Under the pieces are notes generated by a model. That model did no database searches and was not told the DNA's origin. It worked only from the letters and a program-made list of their open reading frames with translations. From CAUZSH01 sp963582935 (GTDB lineage Bacteria; Pseudomonadota; Gammaproteobacteria; Francisellales; Francisellaceae), in assembly GCA_963582935.1 (NCBI GenBank), contig CAUZSH010000004.1, positions 1 to 42,385 of the forward strand: 42,385 nucleotides of DNA. The letters are read 5' to 3'. Each line of letters starts with the position of its first letter. Position 1 is the first letter of the stretch. The translations under genes were made by a program, and so were the position numbers. This document shows, in pieces, positions 7,582 through 15,284 of the stretch.

Positions 7582-8019
7582 TTAATAAGCTGGAGGTGCT
7601 CTGAACCCTGAGACAGGTAAAAGGTATAAGGATTTAAATTGATGTGATAATGAACGTAAACGCACAGATCGCATAAGCTGCATGTACTGATTCATAAAGC
7701 CAAAGACTGCTATCAAAAAGATGATCATTGCCCCGAGCATTAAGGCAATTAAGCTGCGCTTAGCAGCAGTTTCATTTTGTGAAAAGATCGCTTCTTGGTT
7801 TTCCTCAGCTGGAGGTTGCTGAGTATAGTTTACACTCTCAACAGCATTATTTGAAGCATGGTAATGTGTTTCACTAGAAGTTTTATTCGGTGATGCATAA
7901 ACAATCGTGGCACCAAGTGAAGTAACAGTATCATCCGTGGTAATCGTTTGTGCATTGAATATTGGGAAAAATAAGGCAAAGACGCTGAGCCAAATAAATA
8001 GCTTTTGCTTACTAGACAT
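7582..8019 (-). CDS. Unknown small membrane protein with signal peptide and C-terminal membrane helix
   Basis: A 145-residue protein that I do not recognise. Residues 1-24 are a likely signal peptide (positive start, FIWLSVFALFFPIF, cleavage near NAQ). Residues 25-88 are a Ser/Thr/Asn/Gln-rich, probably periplasmic linker. Residues about 89-109 (SLIALMLGAMIIFLIAVFGF) form a membrane helix, followed by a basic tail with RSVRLRSLSHQFK. This predicts type I topology in the inner membrane. The ATG at 8017-8019 is chosen for its GGGGGAAAG ribosome site. A strong promoter lies about 35 bases upstream and the PAS-LuxR gene starts 71 bases downstream, so the two may be co-transcribed. Confidence 0.7.
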   Translation of the reverse strand: MSSKQKLFIWLSVFALFFPIFNAQTITTDDTVTSLGATIVYASPNKTSSETHYHASNNAVESVNYTQQPPAEENQEAIFSQNETAAKRSLIALMLGAMIIFLIAVFGFMNQYMQLMRSVRLRSLSHQFKSLYLLPVSGFRAPPAY

Positions 8020-8053
8020 TCTTTCCCCCATTACCAATCCCTGTAAAGGCTAT

Positions 8054-8083
8054 ATCATACCCACTTTATTGATCAACTGTCAA
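8054..8083 (-). promoter_or_regulatory. Sigma70-type promoter of the 145-residue membrane protein gene
   Basis: On the minus strand TTGACA (8078-8083) and TATGAT (8054-8059) are separated by 18 bases. The expected transcription start is near 8047, about 28 bases before the ATG at 8019. This is one of the closest matches to consensus in the window. Confidence 0.7.
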
Positions 8084-8097
8084 TTTTTTAAGTGGGT
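8059..8097. promoter_or_regulatory. Operator-like inverted repeat around the -35 element
   Basis: ACCCACTT (8059-8066) and AAGTGGGT (8090-8097) are exact inverted repeats with a 23-base spacer that contains TTGA/TCAA (8069-8072, 8080-8083). One arm touches the -10 box and the other lies just upstream of the -35 box. This is the geometry expected of a dimeric regulator site. It could alternatively be the hairpin end of the beta-barrel relic that stops at 8114. Confidence 0.5.
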
Positions 8098-8113
8098 CTA
8101 TTTTATGACTCTT

Positions 8114-8324
8114 TTAAAAGCTAAGCGGAAGTGTGTAAGTCACACCTACGGTTACAGTATTTGTAGAGATAGAATAAAAATCACTGAGATTGTGCTCAAA
8201 AATAATTCAGTGAATGAGATTGAAGGAATTGCTATTGTCCAAAGTCCAAAAACAATGTGCTACTTGAAATTGTTGCCCCTAATGCCACAGCAATTAATAT
8301 ATTCTTTTTAATTATGTATTCCAT
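8114..8324 (-). pseudogene. Relic of an outer-membrane beta-barrel protein gene (centre deleted)
   Basis: At the 5' end (8324 leftwards) a frame reads MEYIIKKNILIAVALGATIS and then SSTLFLDFGQ before a stop, which looks like a signal peptide. At the 3' end (8206-8114) another frame reads EHNLSDFYSISTNTVTVG and ends VTYTLPLSF, with alternating hydrophobic residues and a terminal Phe typical of the last strand of outer-membrane barrels. The two pieces are almost adjacent and stops lie between them, so the central 150 or so residues appear to be lost. The ribosome site (AAAAGG) touches the ATG, so the original start is unclear. The family cannot be named; a small OmpA/OmpW-like barrel is plausible. 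Confidence 0.6.
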
Positions 8325-8496
8325 CCTTTTTTATATGTTTTGAGCTTAACGCTCAGGCTGAATTCTAAAGGAAGTATGGTCGAAATAAATACGTAGAAAT
8401 ACCTATAGAAGATAAAAATTACAACAATATACAACGGTATTTCTAACAGTATCATGTATAATTTTTAATAGGGTAAACTTAGGAAATATACTTATT
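8325..8496. other. AT-rich intergenic region before the asparaginase gene
   Basis: 172 bases between the beta-barrel relic and ansA. No hairpin, repeat or frame of note was seen. It should carry the ansA promoter, but no element stands out against the AT-rich background. Confidence 0.5.
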
Positions 8497-9510
8497 ATGC
8501 TCGGGAAAAAAATCTGCATTCTATATACTGGTGGCACTATCGGAATGCTTAAAACAAAAAATGGCTACATGCCTTGTGCTAACTGGTTAACCGAAAAACT
8601 TCATGCTATCCATCTATTTCAGAATAGCGAAGTACCACAATTTGATGTCATAGAATACACGAACCTAATTGACTCCTCCAATGCCCAACCTAATGATTGG
8701 ATTAAAGTCGCTAAAGATATTTATAAATATTACGACAAGTATGATGGCTTTGTGGTTTTACATGGTACAGACACGCTTGCATATACTGCATCCGCATTAT
8801 CTTTTATGTTAAAAAACCTGAATAAGCCCGTTATTTGTACAGGATCTCAGATACCACTCTCTCAGATTAGGACCGATGCGATAGACAATGTTTTAGATAG
8901 TCTGATTATTGCCGCAAATCACAACATTCCCGAAGTTTGTATTTATTTTAGCAAGCGACTATTACGTGGTAATCGCACCCAAAAAGTAGATTCTTCTGCA
9001 ATGGCAGCATTTGATTCCCCTAATTTTCCAAGGCTTGCAAAAGTGGGTATTGCTATCACCATCAAAACACATCTTATTAGGGAAAACCCAACAGAACCCC
9101 TTTCCCTTGATCTTATTAAATCACCTAAAATTGCTGCTATGCGTATGTTTCCAGGCATTGACTATGGGATCATCGAGCATATTTTAGAACCTCCCTTAGA
9201 AGGTTTTATCCTTAAAACTTATGGGGCTGGCAACGTGCCGAACGATAAAAGGTTCTTAGAGATACTCAAAAAAGCAAATGACCGTGGTATTATTATTGTA
9301 AACTGTACCCAGTGTCAGATTGGCTCAGTGAATATGGAAACCTATGCGGCGGGTAGAGTATTGCTAGATGTTGGCGTTATTTCAGGGCATGACCTTACAG
9401 ACGAAGCGGCTCTTACAAAACTATTCTATTTGTTTAGCCTAGGATTGAGCAATGAAGAAATTAAAAAGTATATGCAAGAAAACGTTCGAGGAGAACTGAC
9501 AAAAAGCTAA
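8497..9510 (+). CDS. ansA: Type I (cytoplasmic) L-asparaginase
   Basis: A 337-residue enzyme that hydrolyses L-asparagine to aspartate and ammonia. It has no signal peptide, which fits the cytoplasmic type I enzyme (E. coli AnsA, 338 residues). The two threonine motifs are present: TGGTIG with nucleophile Thr14, and HGTDT with Thr91 and Asp92. Lys163 completes the catalytic set, and the C-terminal CTQCQIGSVNMETYAAG segment is family-typical. It stands alone on the plus strand, convergent with ftsH (18 bases between stops). In this region it is one of several amino-acid-degrading enzymes, which suggests use of Asn as a nitrogen or carbon source. Confidence 0.95.
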   Translation: MLGKKICILYTGGTIGMLKTKNGYMPCANWLTEKLHAIHLFQNSEVPQFDVIEYTNLIDSSNAQPNDWIKVAKDIYKYYDKYDGFVVLHGTDTLAYTASALSFMLKNLNKPVICTGSQIPLSQIRTDAIDNVLDSLIIAANHNIPEVCIYFSKRLLRGNRTQKVDSSAMAAFDSPNFPRLAKVGIAITIKTHLIRENPTEPLSLDLIKSPKIAAMRMFPGIDYGIIEHILEPPLEGFILKTYGAGNVPNDKRFLEILKKANDRGIIIVNCTQCQIGSVNMETYAAGRVLLDVGVISGHDLTDEAALTKLFYLFSLGLSNEEIKKYMQENVRGELTKS

Positions 9511-9528
9511 ATTATTAGCTCGTAGACT

Positions 9529-11487
9529 CTAGCTTTCCTCGGATGGTGTATCATTTGATTTTGGAGAAGCCGCTGGAAGCTCCTCAGTTTTTGGCTTTTC
9601 ATTTGCCTTTGATTCTGGATGATTACCAATTCCATCCTCATCTTTATAGCTTACTGTCCAGTCACCAGGCTTACGCACTGGAATTCTTGCCATCAAATCA
9701 TCCACTTGAGCCGAATCAATGGTTTCATATTCCATCAACGCTGCTGTCATCGCATGAAGGATATCTTCATTGTCTTTCAAAATTTTCTCAGCACGAACAT
9801 AGTTTTTATCAATAAAGTGCCTTGTTTCGTCGTCAATAATCTTTAAGACATCCGCAGACATTCCTTTGCCTGACCTCGCCATGGAGTGGCCTAAGAATGG
9901 CTGATCATCTTCTTCATCGTATAACAACGGCCCGAGTTTATCTGAAAGCCCCCATTTCGTCACCATACTACGTGCAATATTAGTGGCTACTTGAATATCG
10001 TTAGAAGCACCTGTCGTCACATGCTCTTTACCAAAAATCAATTCCTCCGCAATCCGACCGCCATATAGGCTAGACAAACGGCTCTCTAGCTGTTCTTTAC
10101 TTTGGCTTACTTGATCACCATCGGGTAAATACATAGTAACGCCTAATGCACGTCCACGAGGCATGATACTGACTTTATAAACAGGATCATGGTCTGGCAC
10201 TAATCGGCCAACAATGGCATGACCCGATTCATGATAAGCGGTCATACGTTTATCTTTTTCACTCATTGCCATGGATCTACGTTCAGCGCCCATTAATATT
10301 TTATCTTTTGCCTTTTCAAGTTCTGCCATCCCCACTTCTTCTTTGTTTTCACTTGCTGCAAACAATGCGCCTTCATTAATAAGGTTTGCAAGCTCTGCAC
10401 CCGAAAACCCAGGCGTGCCACGTGCCAACCAATCCAAACGAACATCTTTACCTGAGGCGATTTTCTTAATGTGTACTTTTAATATGTGTTCACGACCTTT
10501 AACCGTTGGCAAGCCGACTTGTACTTGTCGATCAAAACGCCCGGGTCTTAATAAAGCAGGGTCCAATACATCTGGTCTATTGGTTGCAGCAATCACAATA
10601 ACACCTTCGTTATCAGAGAATCCATCCATCTCAACCAACATTTGGTTTAATGTTTGCTCTCTTTCATCGTGTCCACCACCAAGACCTGCACCACGATGGC
10701 GACCAACGGCATCAATCTCATCAATAAAAATTAAGCAAGGCGCACGCTTTTTAGCTTGTTCAAATAAATCTCGGACACGGCTTGCCCCTACACCCACAAA
10801 CATTTCTACGAAATCCGAACCTGATATAGCAAAAAATGGGACTTTAGACTCGCCTGCGATGGCCCGTGCTAACAAGGTTTTACCCGTTCCAGGAGGTCCA
10901 ACCATTAAAACCCCTCTAGGTATTTTTGCCCCTAACTTTTCATATTTGCCTGGGTTTTTCAAGAAATCAACGATCTCAGCCACTTCTTCCTTGGCCTCAT
11001 CAACCCCTGCAACATCATCCAGAGTGGTCTTAATATCATCTTCACCCAAGAGTTTTGCTTTGCTCTTGCCAAAGGAAAAAGCTCCACCTTTTCCGCCACC
11101 GCCACTCATTTGACGCATTAAGAATATCCATATTCCAATCAAAATAATGAAGGGGAACCAGCTGATTAATATGGTCATTAAGAGGCTTCTCTGCTCAGGC
11201 GGTTTAGCTTGTACAGTGACGTGCTTATCTAATAATTTATCCAAAAGCATTGGATCAATCCACGGTGAATAGGTAATAAAGTTTGCGCCCGAACTTGTTT
11301 TACCTGAAATAGTTCTACCATCTATTTTTACGTCTGAAATCTGACCATTATCAACTTGCGTGACGAATGAAGAGTAGTCAATTTTTTGCTTTGAAGGCGC
11401 CCCACCATTAAAGCTGCTAAAGAGCGCAACCAATATCCCTGCAATAATTACCCAAAAAACAACATTACGTAACATATCATTCTTCAT
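9529..11487 (-). CDS. ftsH: ATP-dependent zinc metalloprotease FtsH
   Basis: A 652-residue membrane-anchored AAA+ protease that degrades damaged membrane proteins and short-lived regulators. Order: membrane helix 1 (about 8-26), periplasmic domain (about 30-100), membrane helix 2 (about 101-124), AAA+ module with Walker A GPPGTGKT (197-204), Walker B CLIFIDEID (251-259) and the second region of homology around RPGRFDR (314-320), then the zinc-binding HESGH (419-423). The C-terminal tail is acidic and proline-rich. Length equals that of the E. coli enzyme. The usual upstream partner rlmE is not here; a ycgN-like gene lies divergently instead. Its regulators HflK and HflC are encoded about 5 kb away. 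Confidence 0.98.
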   Translation of the reverse strand: MKNDMLRNVVFWVIIAGILVALFSSFNGGAPSKQKIDYSSFVTQVDNGQISDVKIDGRTISGKTSSGANFITYSPWIDPMLLDKLLDKHVTVQAKPPEQRSLLMTILISWFPFIILIGIWIFLMRQMSGGGGKGGAFSFGKSKAKLLGEDDIKTTLDDVAGVDEAKEEVAEIVDFLKNPGKYEKLGAKIPRGVLMVGPPGTGKTLLARAIAGESKVPFFAISGSDFVEMFVGVGASRVRDLFEQAKKRAPCLIFIDEIDAVGRHRGAGLGGGHDEREQTLNQMLVEMDGFSDNEGVIVIAATNRPDVLDPALLRPGRFDRQVQVGLPTVKGREHILKVHIKKIASGKDVRLDWLARGTPGFSGAELANLINEGALFAASENKEEVGMAELEKAKDKILMGAERRSMAMSEKDKRMTAYHESGHAIVGRLVPDHDPVYKVSIMPRGRALGVTMYLPDGDQVSQSKEQLESRLSSLYGGRIAEELIFGKEHVTTGASNDIQVATNIARSMVTKWGLSDKLGPLLYDEEDDQPFLGHSMARSGKGMSADVLKIIDDETRHFIDKNYVRAEKILKDNEDILHAMTAALMEYETIDSAQVDDLMARIPVRKPGDWTVSYKDEDGIGNHPESKANEKPKTEELPAASPKSNDTPSEES

Positions 11488-11560
11488 GAATACAAAACCC
11501 TTTTGCTACTTAGCATTAATTACTAATCTCTTGAATTTTAATTATAATTGGAAATTATTA

Positions 11561-11625
11561 TAATAACCATGTTTCTATACTAAAAAACACTTCTGATAAA
11601 CATTAACTATTGGACATGGTTAATA
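11561..11625. promoter_or_regulatory. Inverted repeat pair in the ftsH/ycgN divergent promoter region
   Basis: TAATAACCATG (11561-11571) and CATGGTTAATA (11615-11625) match as an inverted repeat at 10 of 11 positions, with 43 bases between them. They lie in the 186-bp region shared by the two divergent genes, and TATAAT-like hexamers are nearby. A regulator binding both arms is possible, but chance in AT-rich DNA is a real alternative. Confidence 0.35.
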
Positions 11626-11673
11626 TTTGCTCGTAAGATACTCATTATTCATATTAGGTCACTTGCACATTTA

Positions 11674-12123
11674 ATGGTTACTGAACAAAAATGGTGGGAA
11701 AGAAAGCAATTTTCTAGCCTAAATAAAAAAGAATGGGAATCATTGTGTGATCGATGCGGGCTATGTTGTCTGCATAAGCTTGAAAATGACGAAACAAAAG
11801 ATGTGTTTTATACCTCTGTTACCTGTGCTCTATTTGATAGCAACAAGTGTGAATGTACTCAGTATAAGCAAAGATTAAAATTAGTGCCTGATTGCATTAA
11901 TATTACGCCTAAGCGTTTACCTGAAATTGTGAATTGGCTACCGGAAAGTTGCGCTTACCGACGGCTTTATATGAATCAACCTCTGCCTTCTTGGCATCCT
12001 TTACTGAATAAAGAAATTGTGACTTATAATGTGAAGAAAATATTGGGTGGCCAAACTATATCGGAAAATCTAGTTGGTGATGATGATTTAGAAGATTATA
12101 TTATTGAGGATGAAATTTTCTAA
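11674..12123 (+). CDS. ycgN: YcgN-family (UPF0260) cysteine-cluster protein
   Basis: A 149-residue cytoplasmic protein of the YkgJ/UPF0260 family, close in length to E. coli YcgN. The cysteine cluster CDRCGLCC at about 26-33, with further cysteines in SVTCALFDSNKCECTQY and at PDC, is the predicted metal- or Fe-S-binding site. WLPESCAYRRLY and LPSWHPLL are also family-typical. The biochemical role is not known. No clear ribosome site precedes the ATG. The stop codon overlaps that of the convergent putA (TAA at 12121-12123, TAG complement at 12120-12122). Confidence 0.85.
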   Translation: MVTEQKWWERKQFSSLNKKEWESLCDRCGLCCLHKLENDETKDVFYTSVTCALFDSNKCECTQYKQRLKLVPDCINITPKRLPEIVNWLPESCAYRRLYMNQPLPSWHPLLNKEIVTYNVKKILGGQTISENLVGDDDLEDYIIEDEIF

Positions 12124-15100
12124 TCCCCAATAGTCATCAACGAAGCATTCCCGCCAGAAGCTGTTGTATCAATACTCACCGTTCTTTCAACGGCAAGCTT
12201 ATGAAGATACATTGGACCACCTGCTTTAGGCCCTGTTCCTGACAGCCCTTGACCACCAAATGGTTGCACACCAACAACAGCGCCCACAATATTTCGGTTC
12301 ACATAGATATTCCCAACACGCGCTCTTTTGACAAAGAAATCAACGGTTTCTTGAATCCGACTATGAATTCCAAAAGTAAGGCCATAGCCTGTTGCATTAA
12401 TCTCATCGATCACTTTTTGAAGTTCTTTTGCCTTGAATCGTACCACATGAAGGATGGGACCAAATACTTCGCGCTTTAAATCAGATAAATGCTTTATTTC
12501 AAAAACAGTAGGTGGCACATAAGTACCCTTAGAAAGCTCAGCATCGAGGGTAACCTGGTAACGCAGTTTCCCAATAGACTTCATTTTTTCAATATGTGCT
12601 AGCAAATTGGCTTGCGCTTCTTCGTCAATCACAGGGCCAACGTCTGTACTTAACCATCGAGGGTCTGAGACAGTTAATTCTTTCATTGCACCTTCTAGCA
12701 TTTCAAGTACACCATCTGCGATATCTTCTTGCAAATATAATACTCGTAGCGCTGAACAACGTTGTCCTGCGCTATCAAAGGCAGAATTAATCACATCACC
12801 AACAATTTGCTCACTTAAAGCAGATGAATCCGCAACCAAGGTATTTTGGCCGCCTGTTTCAGCGATCAAAGGAATAATTGCGCCTTGTTTTGACACAAGT
12901 GTTTTTTGAATAATATGTGCCACTTCGGTTGAGCCGGTGAAGATGACTCCTGCCGTATGTTTATTTTCAATTAAACCTGCGCCAACTGTTGCCCCGTCAC
13001 CTGGTAAAAGTTGTAATACATCTTCAGGAACGCCTGCTTGATACAGCAACTTAACCGCTTCAAAAGCAATTAAAGGTGTTTGTTCGGCAGGTTTTGCAAC
13101 TACAGTATTACCCGCAGCAATCGCTGCTGTGACTTGTCCTAAGAAAATAGCTAATGGGAAGTTCCAAGGGCTGATACAAACAATCACACCTCGACCATGT
13201 AAGGAAATAAGATTTCTCTCACCTGTTGGGCCTGGAAGCTCTGTAGGCCCAGAAAAATCTTTTACCGCCTGTACTGCGTAGTATCGGCAAAAGTCGATTG
13301 CTTCACGGACTTCCGCAATGGCATTCGAGAGTGTTTTCCCTGCTTCTTTAATTGCAATTGCCATCAGTCTTGGCATGTTATCTTCAAGAAGATTCGCCAT
13401 TTTAAACAAACATTCAGCTCTCTCTTTTGCAGGCGTTTGATCCCATCGTTCAAATGCAGCCTGCGCTTTATCCATAGCGACATTAACATCCGAGGCGTTT
13501 GCCTCAATGACTGTGCCCACAGCCTCTGAAGTATTTGCAGGATTCACAACCGTTATTTTATCTATTTCTGATGTCTTATGTTTAAAGATTAAAGGTGATG
13601 CATGGATTTTTTCTATCTGTGCGTCATCCATAAGCTTTTTAAGTGCCTTAATTTCTTGCGGGTCGTTGATATTATACCCTTTAGCATTTTGACGTTCGGC
13701 GCCAAAAATACCTAATGGCAAGTTGATTTCAGGATGTGGTTCACAGCCAAATCTTTCTGCTTTATCCGCTGGATCTTCAATCAATTGAGCAATAGGCACT
13801 TGCTCATCCACAATTCTGTTTACAAAGGAGCTATTTGCACCATTTTCCAATAATCTCCTCACTAAGTAAGGAAGCAGGCAGTCGTAAGTTCCAACTGGTG
13901 CATAAATACGACAAGGGATGTTTAGATTTTTTTTGCCAACAACGTGATCATATAAAGCATCGCCCATTCCATGCAGGCATTGGAACTCAAAGTCAGTATA
14001 ATCTCCTGCAAACTCCATGACGGTTGCAACCGTCAATGCATTATGTGTTGCAAATTGAGGGTAAATAAAGTCTGTATTTGCAAATATTTTCTTCACACAG
14101 GCTTGATAGGACACATCCGTATAGCATTTACGTGTAAAAACAGGATAACCTGAAAAACCTTCTGTTTGAGCATGTTTGATTTCAGCATCCCAATAGGCGC
14201 CCTTCACTAGACGAATCATAAAGCGTGTCTTTACACGTTGCGCCAAGTCAACTAAGAAGTCCAATACATAAGGTGCGCGTTTCTGATAAGCCTGCACCAC
14301 AATTCCAATACCATGCCAGCCTTTCAAGGATGGCTCATGAGCAAGTCGTTCAACCAGTTCAAGTGAAATCTCTAATCTTTCCGTTTCTTCGGCATCAATA
14401 TTTAACCCAATATGAAACTTTTTTGCCAATTCCATTAATTCAAGCAATTTTGGATATAGCTCAGCATGAATACGATCAGATTGTGCAAACTCATATCGAG
14501 GATGAAGTGCTGACATCTTTACAGAAATCCCCGGATTTGTACGCTCACTTTCAGTTTTTGCAGCACCACCAATAGCGACAATAGAATCGTAGTATGCTTT
14601 AAAATAAAATTCAGCATCCTCTTTTGTTGAGGCGGCTTCACCTAACATGTCGTAAGAATAGGTATACCCTTTTTTCTCAAAAGAACGCGCACGTTTTAAG
14701 GCTGCTTTAATGGTTTCACCCATGACATATTGTTGTCCAAGAATTTTCATACCCTGCAAAGCTGAACGGCGAATAACAGGCTTACTTCTATTTTTTAAAA
14801 AGCCACGCATTACTCGTGAAAAATGACCTCTGTTGTGTTCATCAGGATTAATAATTTTGCCTGTTAGCATTAAGCTCCAAGTCGCGGCATTCACAAACAT
14901 AGAATCGCTTGTGCCTAAATGTGATTCCCAGTCTGCCGAAGTGAGTTTATCTTTAATAAGCTTATCTGCCGTGAATTTATCTGGAACGCGAAGCAATGCT
15001 TCTGCTAAGCACATCAATACAATCCCCTCATCGCTTGACAGGTCATACTGCACCATAAACGCATCTAAACCACTTTTGCTTAATCGTTCTTTGCGTACAT

Positions 15101-15269
15101 TCTCAACAAGCTTTGTGGCGATGTGTTGGATTTTTAGAGTTTGACCTTCGGTAGCTTTTGCTAATCGTGTTAAAGATTGCACACATGATTTTTCGTCAGC
15201 AAACCATGCTTTGCTAATAGCTGCCATATAAGGGTTGCCTTGAAACTTATTCTGCTCATGTAGTAGCAT
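12120..15269 (-). CDS. putA: Bifunctional proline dehydrogenase / P5C dehydrogenase PutA (no DNA-binding domain)
   Basis: A 1049-residue enzyme that converts proline to glutamate in two steps. The FAD-dependent proline dehydrogenase barrel covers roughly 150-470 (NIDAEETERLE, RLVKGAYWDAEIK, CLHGMGDALYDHV). The P5C dehydrogenase covers about 560-1040 with SPWNFPLAIFLGQ, Glu804 (IAETGGQN) and catalytic Cys838 (SAGQRCSALR). The N-terminus enters directly into the alpha domain, so the ribbon-helix-helix repressor domain of E. coli PutA (1320 residues) is missing and self-repression is not expected. An AGGAGA ribosome site lies eight bases before the ATG. The Bcr/CflA transporter gene ends 15 bases upstream, so the two form an operon. 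Confidence 0.97.
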   Translation of the reverse strand: MLLHEQNKFQGNPYMAAISKAWFADEKSCVQSLTRLAKATEGQTLKIQHIATKLVENVRKERLSKSGLDAFMVQYDLSSDEGIVLMCLAEALLRVPDKFTADKLIKDKLTSADWESHLGTSDSMFVNAATWSLMLTGKIINPDEHNRGHFSRVMRGFLKNRSKPVIRRSALQGMKILGQQYVMGETIKAALKRARSFEKKGYTYSYDMLGEAASTKEDAEFYFKAYYDSIVAIGGAAKTESERTNPGISVKMSALHPRYEFAQSDRIHAELYPKLLELMELAKKFHIGLNIDAEETERLEISLELVERLAHEPSLKGWHGIGIVVQAYQKRAPYVLDFLVDLAQRVKTRFMIRLVKGAYWDAEIKHAQTEGFSGYPVFTRKCYTDVSYQACVKKIFANTDFIYPQFATHNALTVATVMEFAGDYTDFEFQCLHGMGDALYDHVVGKKNLNIPCRIYAPVGTYDCLLPYLVRRLLENGANSSFVNRIVDEQVPIAQLIEDPADKAERFGCEPHPEINLPLGIFGAERQNAKGYNINDPQEIKALKKLMDDAQIEKIHASPLIFKHKTSEIDKITVVNPANTSEAVGTVIEANASDVNVAMDKAQAAFERWDQTPAKERAECLFKMANLLEDNMPRLMAIAIKEAGKTLSNAIAEVREAIDFCRYYAVQAVKDFSGPTELPGPTGERNLISLHGRGVIVCISPWNFPLAIFLGQVTAAIAAGNTVVAKPAEQTPLIAFEAVKLLYQAGVPEDVLQLLPGDGATVGAGLIENKHTAGVIFTGSTEVAHIIQKTLVSKQGAIIPLIAETGGQNTLVADSSALSEQIVGDVINSAFDSAGQRCSALRVLYLQEDIADGVLEMLEGAMKELTVSDPRWLSTDVGPVIDEEAQANLLAHIEKMKSIGKLRYQVTLDAELSKGTYVPPTVFEIKHLSDLKREVFGPILHVVRFKAKELQKVIDEINATGYGLTFGIHSRIQETVDFFVKRARVGNIYVNRNIVGAVVGVQPFGGQGLSGTGPKAGGPMYLHKLAVERTVSIDTTASGGNASLMTIGD

Positions 15270-15284
15270 TTCTCTGTCTCCTGC

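Noticed and set aside
7907..8311. 134-codon plus-strand frame
   Set aside because: It runs antisense through the signal-peptide gene, its promoter and the beta-barrel relic; minus-strand readings explain the sequence better.
9500..9535. AGCTAA/TTAGCT hairpin between ansA and ftsH
   Set aside because: Short AT-rich stem without a T-tract on either side.
10271..11113. 280-codon plus-strand open frame
   Set aside because: It is the antisense shadow of the conserved AAA+ region of ftsH; no ribosome site and Ser/Pro-rich composition typical of shadow frames.
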